A stretch of DNA of 64,000 bases from Linanthus parryae (lineage: Eukaryota; Streptophyta; Magnoliopsida; Ericales; Polemoniaceae), in contig JALGPY010000004.1 of NCBI GenBank assembly GCA_023055425.1, positions 113,191,504-113,255,503 on the forward strand, in the 5' to 3' direction. Within the stretch, counting starts at the first letter, position 1. Every line of letters begins with the position of its first letter. A model generated the notes under the pieces. That model was not told where the DNA came from and ran no database searches. It saw only the letters and a list, made by a program, of their open reading frames with translations. Below are positions 11,901-21,785 of this stretch, one piece after another. Both the position numbers and the translations under genes were made by a program.

Positions 11901-14900
11901 AGAATTGACGAAACCCTGCTGAACAAGGGAAGATCTCAGCTCCTCATACCAGGCACGTGGAGCTTGTTTGAGACCATAAATTGCCTTTCGAAGCTTGCAA
12001 ACATGATTCGGGAGATCCTGATTAATGAAACCCGGTGGCTGTTCCATAAAAACATCCTCATGCAGGGTGCCCTGCAAGAAGGCATTATTAATATCAAGCT
12101 GTTTCAAGGACCATCCATGACTAATGGCAAGTGTGAGGATAAGGCGAATGGTGGGTGGTTTAACCACAGGGCTAAACGTGTCATGATAATCAATGCCCGG
12201 ACGTTGATGGAAGCCTTTAGCCACGAGTCGGGCTTTGTAACGATCGACAGAACCATCAGGGTGATATTTTATCCGAAACACCCATTTGCACCCAACAAGA
12301 TTCTGATGGGGAGAAGGGGGTATCAAGTCGCAAGTCTGGTTTCTTAGAAGAGCATCAAACTCAGTTGCCATAGCAGCGCGCCACTGAGGATGCCGAAGAG
12401 CCTGAGTAACAGTGGTCGGTTCGGTGTCCGTGGAGGAGGGAGGTAGCCCGGCAGTGAGTGAGTATTTTGTGGGACGAGAGGGAAGTGTCCCATCCTTAGA
12501 ACGAGTTACCATAGAGTGAGAAGGAGGGGGAGTTGTTGGATCTGGTGCAGGACGAGGTCGGCGAGTATAGTGCTGCGGAAAGGGTGCAACAAGACCACTA
12601 GATGGAGGAACAGGAGACGTAGATACTGTGGGTGGTGGTTGAGGCGCAGGTGTTGCGGAGGGGGACGGTAGGAAAGTGGTAGTAGGACCAACCCAGTGAG
12701 CAAGAAGATCAGATGGAGAGGCTGAGGTGGAAGACGTGGGTTGACTGGAAAACGGAAACGATGACTCGTCAAACTGGACGTGACGAGACACATAAAGCCG
12801 ATGGGAGTCAGGCTCGAGGCATAGGTAGGCACTTTGAGTGAGCGAGTACCCAAGGAAAACACAGGGCGAAGCCAAGGGTAGCAGCGGCAACCAAAGACAC
12901 GAAGTTTTGAGTAGTTGGGTTTGTGACCGAAGATTAGCTCGAAAGGAGAGCGCATTTTGAGAGAACGGGTGGGAAGGCGATTAATAAGGTAAACAGCGGT
13001 GGCAAAAGCATGAGGCCAGTAAAGGGCTGGCTTGGAGGCATGATGGAGAAGAGCGAGACCGGTCTCAACGATGTGACGGTGACGCCGTTCAGCATACCCA
13101 TTATGTTCAGGGGTATGAGGAGGATTGGTAAGGTGAGAGATGCCGTTTAGAGCAAAGTAATCGCGAAGTGCAATGTACTCTGTGCCATTGTCAGAATACA
13201 GAGTGGTGGTGGTGATGGTAAGAGAGAAATATTTTTTGACTAAAGCGCGAAAACGAATAAATATGTCAGAGAGTTGAGACTTTCGCTGCATAGGATAGAG
13301 CCAAATGTATTTGGAGAAATGATCAATAAAGACAACATAATATTTCAAACTATCATGAGAAAGAACTGGAGACGTCTACATCAGAGAAAATAAGTTCAAG
13401 CGGTCGAGTAGACCGAAGACTAGAAACATTGAAAGGTAGTTTATGACTCTTAGTGCAGTTGCACGCATTACAGGACAAAGACTCTGACGAATTACTAATT
13501 GGTAGAACTGACTGAGACACTATTGCACGACAGATGGGGCCAGCTGGATGACCGAGACGATGATGCCAGGTGGCGAAGGAGGGACGAGACTCAGAGACGA
13601 AGGCCGTTGGCGAAGGGGTACACGAAGATGCTGGCCACTCATAGATGCCATCTTTAAGCGGACCAGTGAGAAGAGGCGCCCCCGTAGTTTGATCCTTCAA
13701 TACAAACCCAGATGATGAGAACTCAACAATAAGATTATTAGATGTACAAAGTTGAGAGACAGATATAAGATTGCGTTGAATAGAGGGAACACAAAGGACA
13801 TTGGAAAGATTAAAAGAACGAGATGAGGAAGAGAGGGACACCGAACCAGTATATTTGATGGGCAATCCTGTTCCATCACCAATCATGACATCATCTGACT
13901 GAGAGTAGGGCTGGTGCAGAGTCAGATTCTCCAGGTCTGCAGTAATGTGGTGGGTGGCGCCACTATCAAGAAGCCAAGACGGTGACTGTGGTGTGGCCTG
14001 AGATGCGGTGGCAACATGTGCTCTCGGCTGCCATGGAATGGACCCAGATGAAGAGGATCGAGTACCGGATGGAGGAGCACTGTGACCAGCTTGTGGAGCC
14101 CTAGACTGCTGAAGAAGCCAACCAAACTGTGGACATTGCCTGATGCGATGTCCCTGAGCACCGCAACCTTGACAAAAACCCAGGAAAGGCCGCGTAGGCG
14201 CCCGCGGAGCACGTGTAGAGGGAAAGGTTGGTGGCTGGCCTAAAACAGATGCCTGGCCATGAAAGAGCTGACTTGGCTGAGAGGAATGCTGATTATGCTG
14301 AGGGGAGTGCTGATTAGGTCCACGACCGCGACCTCTGCCACGAGACGGGCCAAAGGTAGGATTAGCCGAGGCTGGTGTGTGGTTCCCAACTCCTGGTGTA
14401 GTCCGAGATAGAGCGAGTTCCTTGTGAGTGAGCTTCTCGAATAGTTCCTCATAACTGATGTCAGTCTCGCGAGCTTTAATCGCTTCCACAACTGGTAAAT
14501 AAACCTCATTTAGCCCGTCAAGGATGCGATCAACAAGATCAACCTCATCCATGGGGCGCCCAAGAAGAGCCAATTCGTCAGCTTTCTGCTTGACGAAATG
14601 CATAAAGCTTGCAATAGATCGATTTCCCTGCTGGGGTCGTTTGAGATGCTCCCTAATCTGATTGATATGGCTGCGCGACGGCTTGGCGTAGATGTTGTGT
14701 AGAGTTTTCCATATCTGTGCCGAAGTTTCTGCACGAGATACATGAGCTAGCACTGAGGAGGACAAAGTGCTGATCAAGAAGGCGAATACTAGTTGATCTT
14801 GCTGGTACCAAGAGAGATACGCTGGGTTAGGAGAACGTCCGGAACCATCAGTGAGCACAGAGGAGGCGGAGGATTCAGCAGATTGATTGGGGACAGGTAA

Positions 14901-16487
14901 AGGGCCGGTAGTCGGCGCGACCACTGGCTGTACAGGAGTAGCAATTTCCATTGGAGGAGGCAAGATAGTTCCTTCGACAAAACCAAACAGGCCATGTCCG
15001 CGGAGTGTAGCTTGGACGTGCAGTTTCCAAGCCAAAAAATTATTCGGCTCAAGTTTGTGAACCGTGGGAGGTGCGTTGATGACGATGAGATGCTTCGTAG
15101 CATCAGTTGGGTCAGGTAGCATGGTGGGTTGAGCCGCCATTTGTGCAGAGCAAGGGAGACCCGAAGAAAAATCTGAAGCCGAAGAAATCCTGGAGCCGTC
15201 GCAGGTGCGATCGACTGAAGCAAGTCAGCGAAGAGGCTTTCCCAAAGGCGTTGGAGAACCTGGAGGGATGAGGCAGCGAGGTCCGGCGTCAATCGTGGTC
15301 CGGCGTTTCCAACAGCAGGAAAAGGGGACGACGAGGAGAAGAAACAATAGTTATTTCTGGGTCGCTCGAAACCAGCGACTTTGAGAAGACCGATGTTTGA
15401 TCGGCGTTGTTTTGGAGAGTATGAGGACGGCGTCAGGTGAGGACGGCGTTGGAGGATCACACGCAGCAAGTTCTGTGCTGCTCTGATACCATGTGAGAAG
15501 ACGAGAGATTGAGGGAGAATAGATCGCACAGTTATTGCATTCTGAACATAAGCAGCGTATATACAAGATACAATTAAGCCCTAGGGCAATAGTATAAATA
15601 CACAAAACTATGGGGTTCCTACAGAACTCTCTCTCTCTCTCCCCTTCGGCCAAAATTAAAAAAAAAAAAGGTTTAGTAGTGTGAGTTGATGCAGGAGAGT
15701 GATCATTGTTCAGTATAATTTTCGTAAAAGTGAGTTTCTCAACCTAGATTGGATGAAGATCGACATGAGATTAATTTGGAGAAACCAATTGCTAGTCTCA
15801 CTCAGCCTCAACCTGCAATTGTTGGTACAGCGCACTGTGCTGATAAAGTCATATTTGAAGGTTTCAGTGGCCATTATAGGGTGGTGTTGTTCCATGCTTT
15901 TTGACAGAGAGTTCAGATATTTTTTCATTGTCCTATATATGGTCTCCATTCATACTCTTGAATCTTGTGGTTGTAGAGGGGCAGGAAGCTCAAATGGATG
16001 CAAGTTCATGGATCAAATTTGACTCACCCCATTAACCCCACATTGAATGAAAGGGTAAAGATTTACCTGTTTGCCTTCATAATAAAAGAGAATTAGAAAA
16101 CTTCTTTTTAAATAATTACGACAATATTATTGCCTTCATAGTAAATAGTTTTTCAATTTATGCCTTCACTACAATAACCCCTTATATGTAAAAATCATTC
16201 GATGGGCTGCCAGAATAATATTTACTGCATCAATATATCTTTCTTTTTCCAGTTCATCATATCCACTTTAAGGTATATTATCAAGAATGGTATGTTACTT
16301 CTACCTAAAAGCCCTAGTTGGTCTCATAATCCATTCCCTGTAGTAATCTTTTGAATGTAGTCTATATTTACAGCAAATAGATTACCATGAAGTATTAATT
16401 ACGCGATGCACGTACATGGAAATTGGAGAATCAGTATTCCCCAAATTGTTGGCAGAGCTGTTATCCCTTATCTCTAGGTTTTGTCTC

Positions 16488-16528
<41 letters not shown>

Positions 16529-19500
16529 CTGATGACAATTTGCAAGTCTTTTTCACTTTCCCAGTCTTCAAGTTGTAATATATGGATATGATTTTCATAC
16601 TTTCACGGTTGATATGCGGCGAGATGTTTTCTTTTTCTGCACTGACTGGTGCTGAGCTAGTATATTGTTTTTGTAAAATAAATTCAGGTGAAACGTGGAC
16701 CAAAGGAAGTGAGTTATGCATCTATTCTATAAACCAGAGGCTGAAGCATTTTTCTGATTGGCTGTTGGATATCATGGCTATGGGAGATCTAGATGCTTTC
16801 TTTCCAGCCGCGACTCGTGAATATGCTCCTCTTGTAGATGAGATATGGAAGGATCCTGCAATCCAAGAAACGTACAAAAGAAGAGAAGAGCTCCATTTCC
16901 TTCCTGATGTTGCAAAATATTTCTTAGACCGGGTATGCCTCATGCGTATTCAATTTTAGCTTATGCTTTCATATTCACTTATTTGTTTGTTGCGTTTGAT
17001 GGTTCATTAGCTTCTCTCAACCTTTTATCGATCTGTGCGCAGTATGATGGTGTGAAGTAGGGATGGCAACGGGTCGGATCCGGATCGGATCAGGCTAGAT
17101 CCGATCCAGATCCGACTAGGAGAAATGGGATCCAGATCCGATCCAGATCCGTTCGAATCATCACCGGATTCGGATCAGATCGGATCGGGTTTCTTCCAGC
17201 TGATCCAAATCCGATCCATAGATCCATATAATACGTGGTCGGATCGGATTCAGATCGGATCCGACTTGGGTTTGCAATAAAATACAAAAAATAACATAAG
17301 AAATAAACACTATTTCATACGCTAAGGCATGTTCGCAAGTTATGAAGCCTAAAACACAACAAAAATAGCTTTGTAGATTGGAATTACTATTGTATTCTTT
17401 TTGGAAGTGATAGTGGGGAGGTACTATGAATATATTTTTAAACCACACATATACGTCGGATCGGATCGGGTCGGAACCCGATGGATCTGCCCTTAGATCC
17501 AAATCCAGATCCAAATCCGATCGGATCTGGCTTTCCAGATCCAAATCCGATCCATTTTCAATTGGATCGGATTTGGATCCGATCCATTCGGCCCGGATCG
17601 CTCGGATCACAGATCGGATCAGACCATATTGCCATCCCTAGTGTGAAGTTCATTTTGCTTTTCATCTTTGAGTTTGTATTTTGTAACCCCTACCCCCAGC
17701 ATGTCTTCCACGAACAATGGGTAAATTGTTTAAATGGCAATTATACTATTGATCCATGAGATCGGTTTGGCTTCAAATTCACACTAATCCAATATGAGGT
17801 TCATTTTACAGTTCTCTGATTTTACATATTGATTAATTTCACAAGCAGGACCTTCTAGGCTCGTTTTCCTCTAGGTGACGAGGCCTAATGCTTAACTACA
17901 AAACAACTATTGAATTTGTTCATGACATTACATTTCCTACATAAGACTTCACGCCCAATCAATGAACAAGGTATAGCGAACGCAAGATGACTCCCCTTTC
18001 GCTTGCTTCGCCTGACAACCGGGAAAGGTATTACCCTAAGTCTACCAAATAGAAACTTGGTACCTTTCAGTAATGGCAACAAAGCAACTTGGTACCTTGG
18101 TAACTAGAGCATAGATTTAGACTCGTTGAGTTGTATGCACAGACCCCAAACATGGTGCAGTCCGGCTCGTAAGCTCTAGAACCGGCTCATTTAGTAATTA
18201 ATTATTAAATTATATTTTTCTGTATGTCATTATGTACAACCATTTAGTACTTCCCCCCGTTTTCTTTCCCTACGTTTTCCTTTTTGGGACGTATCTTCTC
18301 TTTCTTTACATTTCTTTTTTAGTAACCTTTTTATGATTAAATGACACAATTGCCCCTAAAAAATACCCCCACAACATTAATTGGGTGGACTTTACCATGT
18401 AATCATGTGTGTGAACTAAGGATAGAAAGGTAAAAAACACAACTTTCTTAATAGCTGGTCCTATTCTGTTTGATGAGAAAGAAAGGATACGGGGGGAAGT
18501 ATATAACTATCTATAATGCTCATTCCATATAAATTTATTTTTGGCTGATTCTGGATGTCATTGTTGGTAGAGCTATATAAGAGGAGCTCTAAGCCTGACA
18601 AGCTTAGAATCTCAGGGTTTCCAGTTCTCATTCATACTACTCACATTGTCTCGCAAGCCGAGCTCGAAGACGTTACATTCTTGCAAGCGAAGCCCTAGCC
18701 TGCGATATAAAGTTCTGAACGAGTCCGAGCTAGGTGATATTCGTGCTCGGCTCGTTAGTACCCCATATCCAAAGTTACCTGTATGGTACTATATGATCCA
18801 AATCCATACTGCCTGTCTGGTCCGATGTTACCACAATTCACTCATACCCCCGCGAATTGCGAATTGGATCGCGCTTTCCGAAACGTGGAACACCAGCGAT
18901 CCCAATTTTGTTCACTACTTTCACCCGAAGTATCTATGTAGAAGGGAAAATTAAATTTGGAAATGTTAAGTTACATCTATTTTAGAGTATTGACTTTTAA
19001 ATATTGTATAAGTTGAGCAGTTTTATACTTCATGATTTGTGGAAAATGGTAAAACTCCTATAAAGGTATCCAAAGAAGCCTACCCTTGGCGTACCGAATT
19101 CCATAGGGTATGGCGTTCCGCGATCCCGTTCCCGCTCCCGTTCCAACGAACCGGAACGATCCGCGTTCCAGGTAACTTAGGTCTGGTCTCAAGTTTCTGC
19201 TACATCTTTAGGAGTTAGGTCGCAGAGGACTAGCTATTTTTACATGCGGAGGGTCTAGGTGCAGCTATGTGAGACGCAGTGCCTTCGTCCGCCCAAGCAA
19301 AATACAGACATACACCAACCCGAATAGTGAGAACATATTGCTTGCCACTATATTTGACCAAAACACAATCACATTTGAGAGAGAACTGAGGAAGCATGGA
19401 TCTGTAGATAAGGGAAGAGAAGATATATAAGAAACAGAACTTTCTAATGCACCTCAAAGTTGAATATGACTTGCTAGGAGGACATCACATTGAACAATTC

Positions 19501-21785
19501 ACCTCTCCACTAGAATCATTTTAAGCTATCTCTAAAGTGTCTGGAAGAGACATCAAACACTTAAAGAAATATCATGCCTTCCCTCGGGAAGCTACTGCCT
19601 ATAGCAATTACCTCAGCTATTCTTCAAGTTGTTCCTCCAGATTGTTTGTGGACGCACTTGTCATAACCATGGTTCTAAATAATGGTAATGGTAGGTATTG
19701 GTAGACCGCCGACATAGCGGTTGCAGTGTAATGTATCGGGGAGTATCGGACACTGTGAGCAGAACATGACCTTAAATTTAGAGCAACAAATCGAAAGGAT
19801 AGTTCGAAACAAATAGCGAACAATAAAATATGGGAACGTCAGTGACAATTACAGGGTCATCTTCCGAGTAATTTTCCAAAGCATTAAGTGCTGCATTTTG
19901 GCAGGGGGCTTGTATAAATTTTGGCAGTGTTAGTTGAGTTGTAGTATGTTTAATGCATGCTGATGAGTTGTTCTGTTTTCTGATCAATAATTTAGCCATT
20001 AGCCAGTTATTCAAATCTTTCCTGGAAGTAAAGTCCACAAAGTCTAGTCTCCCAAACTTGTATACCTCTCTATTTCTTAGCAACGAGAATAGCTTGGACG
20101 CAAGCATTTCTGGAATCTTGACTCCTTTAGTTCCTTCGTTAAGTGTGTCTCTGCTGCTGAGCTATCTGATATAACTTGTGCGAGGGACAAATCAAAACAT
20201 ATCGCGGTTAACAGGGCAGACTTCTTTCTTGTTTCTTAGGATAGATGACTTGTGTAAGCTAGAATTTCAGTTCCTTAAGATTGAGTAGGTGTCTCGTATG
20301 GAAGAAAAAGATGTCGGGACTGTTGATGATCTGTATCCTCATTTTGAGATGCAGCTGCTTTCTTCCAGTCATTGCTGTTTTTCCCAACCCACCTGGCTGA
20401 TGCAAAAAATTATTTGTCAGTTGGATTAGTAGTTCCAAAAAAGTGGGGTTCTGCTCTGAACCTATTTCTCTGATCTGGAAATGGGAGAATTCCATGGATT
20501 TTTAAGATGTGGAAGTTAACTTGCACCTTTCCCTTTCGGTGTACTCTTCCAATATATACTATTGATAGTTTTGATACGATTAACATCTTATCTTTTGCAT
20601 CCTCATCTTGGTTGAGTTCTCAGCATACATCTAGCATTTTTAGACTAGATTGACATTGATCTTCTATTGTATCTTTGTTACACTTCCTGGAATACCTGTT
20701 TGTCAAAAAAGTTGGAAAAACTTTGTTTCATTTAACCCTTGCTATTTTTTGAAACTGCTAATCGTATTATGCATTTTTGTAAGCAACTAAAAAGTGTGCA
20801 TTCATGCGGAAAAGCATTTTTCACAAGAGTAACATATCATAGTTTCTGATATTCATTCCAAGAAGGAAATATGTTGATTTTGTATGTTTTTTTAAATTGA
20901 TAATGATAATTAATGAGCTGCAACATCTAACATTCGACAGGCTGTTGAGATATCCAGCAATGATTATGAACCTTCAGAGAAAGACATCTTGTACGTTGAG
21001 GGAGTTGGTCCTAGCAATGGCCTGTCCTTCCTTGAGTTCTCATTTGATGATCACAGCCCCATGTCTGATATATACAATGAAAACTTTGACTGCCCGCCTC
21101 CTCTAACCAAGTAAATTTCTCGGTTAAACTTTGTCCATTCTCTTGTCTGTTGTCTTCTGTTTCTGGTTTCCTGACAATGATCTGATGATGTTTCTATTCC
21201 AGGTACCAACTGATTCGTATCTACTCTAAAGGACTGTATGAAGGCTGCAAATGGCTGGAAATGTTTGAAGATGTCAGGGCCATAGTCTTCTGTGTATCTT
21301 TGAGCGACTACGATCAGGTCTGGTCTGATGGTTCAGGTCCTCTGGAAAACAAAATGCTGGCAAACAAAGACCTATTCGAGAGTTTGGTGGGACATCCTTG
21401 TTTTAGGGACACCCCATTTGTTCTGATCTTGAACAAATACGATGCCTTTGAAGATAAAATCAACAAGAATCCGATTACAGTGTGCGAGTGGTTCAAGGAA
21501 TTCAATCCCGTCAGGCCCCACAACAATAACCAGTCACTGGCAAACCAAGCTTACTATTTTGTGGCTGTAAAATTTAAACAGCTCTATGCTTCCATCACTG
21601 GCAAGAAGCTGTTTGTGTGGCAGACAAGAGCTAGGGAGCGTGCGTCTGTTGACGAGGCATTCAAGTATGTGAGAGAAGTTCTCAGGTGGGAAGATGAGAA
21701 GGGCGATAACATGTATGGAACCGCAGGGGATGATTCATTTTACAGCACAGAAATGAGTTCTTCTCCATACATCAGACCAGAATAG
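2912..21785 (+). CDS. XLG3: Extra-large GTP-binding protein (XLG3-like), 8 exons, about 880 aa
   Basis: XLGs are plant-specific Galpha-like proteins with a long N-terminal extension. They pair with Gbeta-gamma at the plasma membrane and nucleus and act in immunity, root growth and hormone responses. Exons: 2912-3949, 4053-4190, 4984-5088, 5199-5384, 7098-7275, 16688-16932, 20941-21110, 21203-21785. All junctions are GT-AG and keep frame. The N-terminus ([14 protein letters not shown], then [12 protein letters not shown]) is XLG3-like. A Cys-rich region occupies residues about 213-257 (CSRCGRG to CVSCIG). Exon 4 ends with the P-loop [13 protein letters not shown], and exon 8 carries NKYD at about residue 764. 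The usual Galpha DxxGQ loop is replaced by FEDVR, as expected for XLGs. The start is the ATG at 2912; the codon before it is TTG. Length is close to Arabidopsis XLG3 (848 aa). A copia element sits antisense in intron 5. Confidence 0.93.
5645..5951. mobile_element. 307-bp MITE in XLG intron 4, probably hAT-type
   Basis: The ends form imperfect terminal inverted repeats: CAGGGTTTCAAAAAACGG on the left against CAAGGTTTTAAAAAACGG read from the right. Direct flanks are TGTATAAC (5637-5644) and GGTATAAC (5952-5959), an 8-bp duplication with one mismatch, the length expected of hAT elements. The interior is unusually rich in ACGG/CCGT motifs compared with the AT-rich intron around it. There is no coding capacity. 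Class is inferred from the target duplication length only. Confidence 0.6.
6708..6727. repeat. Run of 20 G residues
   Basis: An uninterrupted G20 tract lies in XLG intron 4, about 370 bp upstream of exon 5. Such a run can form G-quadruplex structure and is also a common place for assembly length error. Confidence 0.9.
8481..9982. mobile_element. Putative non-autonomous DNA transposon with long terminal inverted repeats
   Basis: The left end (about 8,481-8,605) and the reverse complement of the right end (about 9,855-9,982) match imperfectly over more than 100 bp. Shared blocks include ATTGCATTTTACC, CTCAAATGATGT and TTGTGGTTTGGTTTATGTGTG. Long inverted ends with an unrelated interior are typical of Mutator-like (MULE or Pack-MULE) elements. 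The interior has a CT-rich, leader-like stretch (about 9,150-9,175) and small open frames that resemble no family I know. I could not find a convincing 9-bp target duplication, so the exact ends are uncertain. Confidence 0.5.
10781..10906 (-). repeat. Copia 3' LTR
   Basis: Starts at the outer boundary with TGTGAGAAGACGAG and matches the right LTR up to GGGGTT at 10906. The last six bases expected from the other LTR (CCTACA) are absent; the sequence instead continues ACCGGG, which is coding sequence for the end of RNase H. See the separate finding. Confidence 0.85.
10905..11660 (-). pseudogene. Copia RT thumb and RNase H, frameshifted
   Basis: The segment near 11,350-11,560 encodes [37 protein letters not shown] and FSDADW, the RT connection and the first RNase H aspartate. 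A further frame change leads to 10,905-11,186 ([33 protein letters not shown]), the end of RNase H. Its stop codon TAA lies at the very edge of the 3' LTR, leaving no room for a normal polypurine tract. Confidence 0.82.
11661..12890 (-). pseudogene. Copia reverse transcriptase
   Basis: The frame contains the copia RT signature: [58 protein letters not shown] and the catalytic [12 protein letters not shown]. The YVDD aspartates are present. It opens with the end of the integrase C-terminal region ([13 protein letters not shown]) and a Pro/Ser/Thr-rich linker. The frame is lost after [12 protein letters not shown] and continues in the frame covering 11,072-11,926. Confidence 0.88.
12506..13348 (-). 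pseudogene. Copia integrase core, frameshifted from gag-protease
   Basis: The frame carries a retroviral-type integrase catalytic core: D in FIDHFSKY, D in YSDNGTEY and E in [14 protein letters not shown], followed by LINRLPT and [15 protein letters not shown]. These D,D(35)E residues look intact, but the frame is offset from both the gag-protease frame before it and the RT frame after it. The last part of the open frame (beyond about residue 165) is out-of-frame noise. Function in this copy is unlikely without a suppressor of the shifts. Confidence 0.85.
13353..15140 (-). CDS. Copia Gag and protease (595 aa open frame)
   Basis: The capsid and nucleocapsid domain comes first, starting at the ATG complement at 15138-15140. 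A gag-type region ([16 protein letters not shown], residues about 33-48) is followed by an RGRGRG-rich linker, a CCHC zinc knuckle C323-x2-C-x4-H-x4-C336, the aspartic protease motif LLDSGATHH (D392) and a GAG-pre-integrase block (HHRLGHPAG). The frame stops just as the integrase core should start (ELIFSDV then unrelated residues). The integrase continues in another frame, so a small indel lies near 13,355-13,375. This is the largest intact part of the element. Confidence 0.88.
   Translation of the reverse strand: MAAQPTMLPDPTDATKHLIVINAPPTVHKLEPNNFLAWKLHVQATLRGHGLFGFVEGTILPPPMEIATPVQPVVAPTTGPLPVPNQSAESSASSVLTDGSGRSPNPAYLSWYQQDQLVFAFLISTLSSSVLAHVSRAETSAQIWKTLHNIYAKPSRSHINQIREHLKRPQQGNRSIASFMHFVKQKADELALLGRPMDEVDLVDRILDGLNEVYLPVVEAIKARETDISYEELFEKLTHKELALSRTTPGVGNHTPASANPTFGPSRGRGRGRGPNQHSPQHNQHSSQPSQLFHGQASVLGQPPTFPSTRAPRAPTRPFLGFCQGCGAQGHRIRQCPQFGWLLQQSRAPQAGHSAPPSGTRSSSSGSIPWQPRAHVATASQATPQSPSWLLDSGATHHITADLENLTLHQPYSQSDDVMIGDGTGLPIKYTGSVSLSSSSRSFNLSNVLCVPSIQRNLISVSQLCTSNNLIVEFSSSGFVLKDQTTGAPLLTGPLKDGIYEWPASSCTPSPTAFVSESRPSFATWHHRLGHPAGPICRAIVSQSVLPISNSSESLSCNACNCTKSHKLPFNVSSLRSTRPLELIFSDVDVSSSFS
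15141..15479 (-). other. Copia 5' leader between primer-binding site and gag
   Basis: About 340 bp of untranslated leader in element orientation. It contains no start codon context better than the one chosen at 15140 and no recognisable domain. Confidence 0.6.
15480..15491 (-). promoter_or_regulatory. Copia primer-binding site (initiator Met-tRNA type)
   Basis: On the minus strand the 12 bases directly after the 5' LTR are TGGTATCAGAGC, the standard plant copia primer-binding site complementary to the 3' end of initiator methionine tRNA. This fixes the LTR boundary and the element orientation. Confidence 0.93.
15492..15623 (-). repeat. Copia 5' LTR (132 bp)
   Basis: Bounded by the primer-binding site at 15491 and the GAACT duplication at 15624. 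In element orientation it begins TGTAGG and ends CTTCTCACA, giving the normal TG...CA termini. Confidence 0.88.
16491..16528. repeat. 38-bp poly-T tract
   Basis: An unbroken T38 run lies 160 bp upstream of XLG exon 6. It could serve as an extended pyrimidine tract or be the poly-A tail (minus strand) of an old retroposed sequence; nothing recognisable adjoins it. Confidence 0.9.
17058..17640. mobile_element. 583-bp hAT-type MITE, copy 1, in XLG intron 6
   Basis: The termini are TAGGGATGGCAAC and its inverted partner TTGCCATCCCTA, close to the Ac/Ds-like hAT terminus. A perfect 8-bp target duplication GTGTGAAG flanks it (17050-17057 and 17641-17648). Subterminal regions are packed with the motif GGATCGGATC and its complement, on both sides of a short AT-rich core. 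Subterminal clusters like this are transposase binding sites in hAT elements. There is no transposase. A second copy is at 30,784-31,365. Confidence 0.9.
17649..20940 (+). other. Rest of XLG intron 6
   Basis: 3.3 kb without a gene. Around 18,120-18,190 and 18,600-18,770 there are GGCTCGT/GAGCTCG-rich stretches, and at 19,100-19,180 a GTTCCCGCTCCC-rich stretch, both like remnants of old DNA transposons, but no clear ends could be set. The remainder is AT-rich intron sequence. Confidence 0.5.

Larger units (their letters stand above)
10781..15623 (-). mobile_element. Ty1/copia LTR retrotransposon, antisense within XLG intron 5
   Basis: A 4.84-kb element flanked by the 5-bp target duplication GAACT (10776-10780 and 15624-15628). 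Read on the minus strand, its order is 5' LTR, primer-binding site, gag with zinc knuckle, protease, integrase, reverse transcriptase, RNase H, 3' LTR. The order integrase before RT defines copia. LTRs are very short (132 bp) and differ at one visible site (10,842-10,845 region), so the insertion is recent. The coding frame is nonetheless broken several times, so this copy is probably not autonomous. The RT and integrase wording resembles Ale/Retrofit-type copia, but I cannot confirm lineage without a tree. Confidence 0.92.
7276..16687 (+). other. Giant intron 5 of the XLG gene (9.4 kb)
   Basis: The intron runs from the donor G/gtatct after 7275 to the acceptor cag before 16688. It contains a probable long-terminal-inverted-repeat element (8,481-9,982), a complete antisense copia element (10,781-15,623), a CT microsatellite at the copia edge and a 38-bp poly-T tract just before the acceptor. 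The stretches 7,276-8,480, 9,983-10,775 and 15,629-16,490 are AT-rich and otherwise featureless. Flanking exons join in frame, so the insertions have not visibly broken the gene. Confidence 0.85.

Noticed and set aside
11019..12347. Plus-strand frames over the copia element
   Set aside because: Shadows of the minus-strand RT and RNase H.
17161..17759. Several Asp/Ser/Arg-rich open frames on both strands (also at 30,703-31,433)
   Set aside because: They are translations of the ATCCGATCC-rich hAT MITE in three frames, not proteins.
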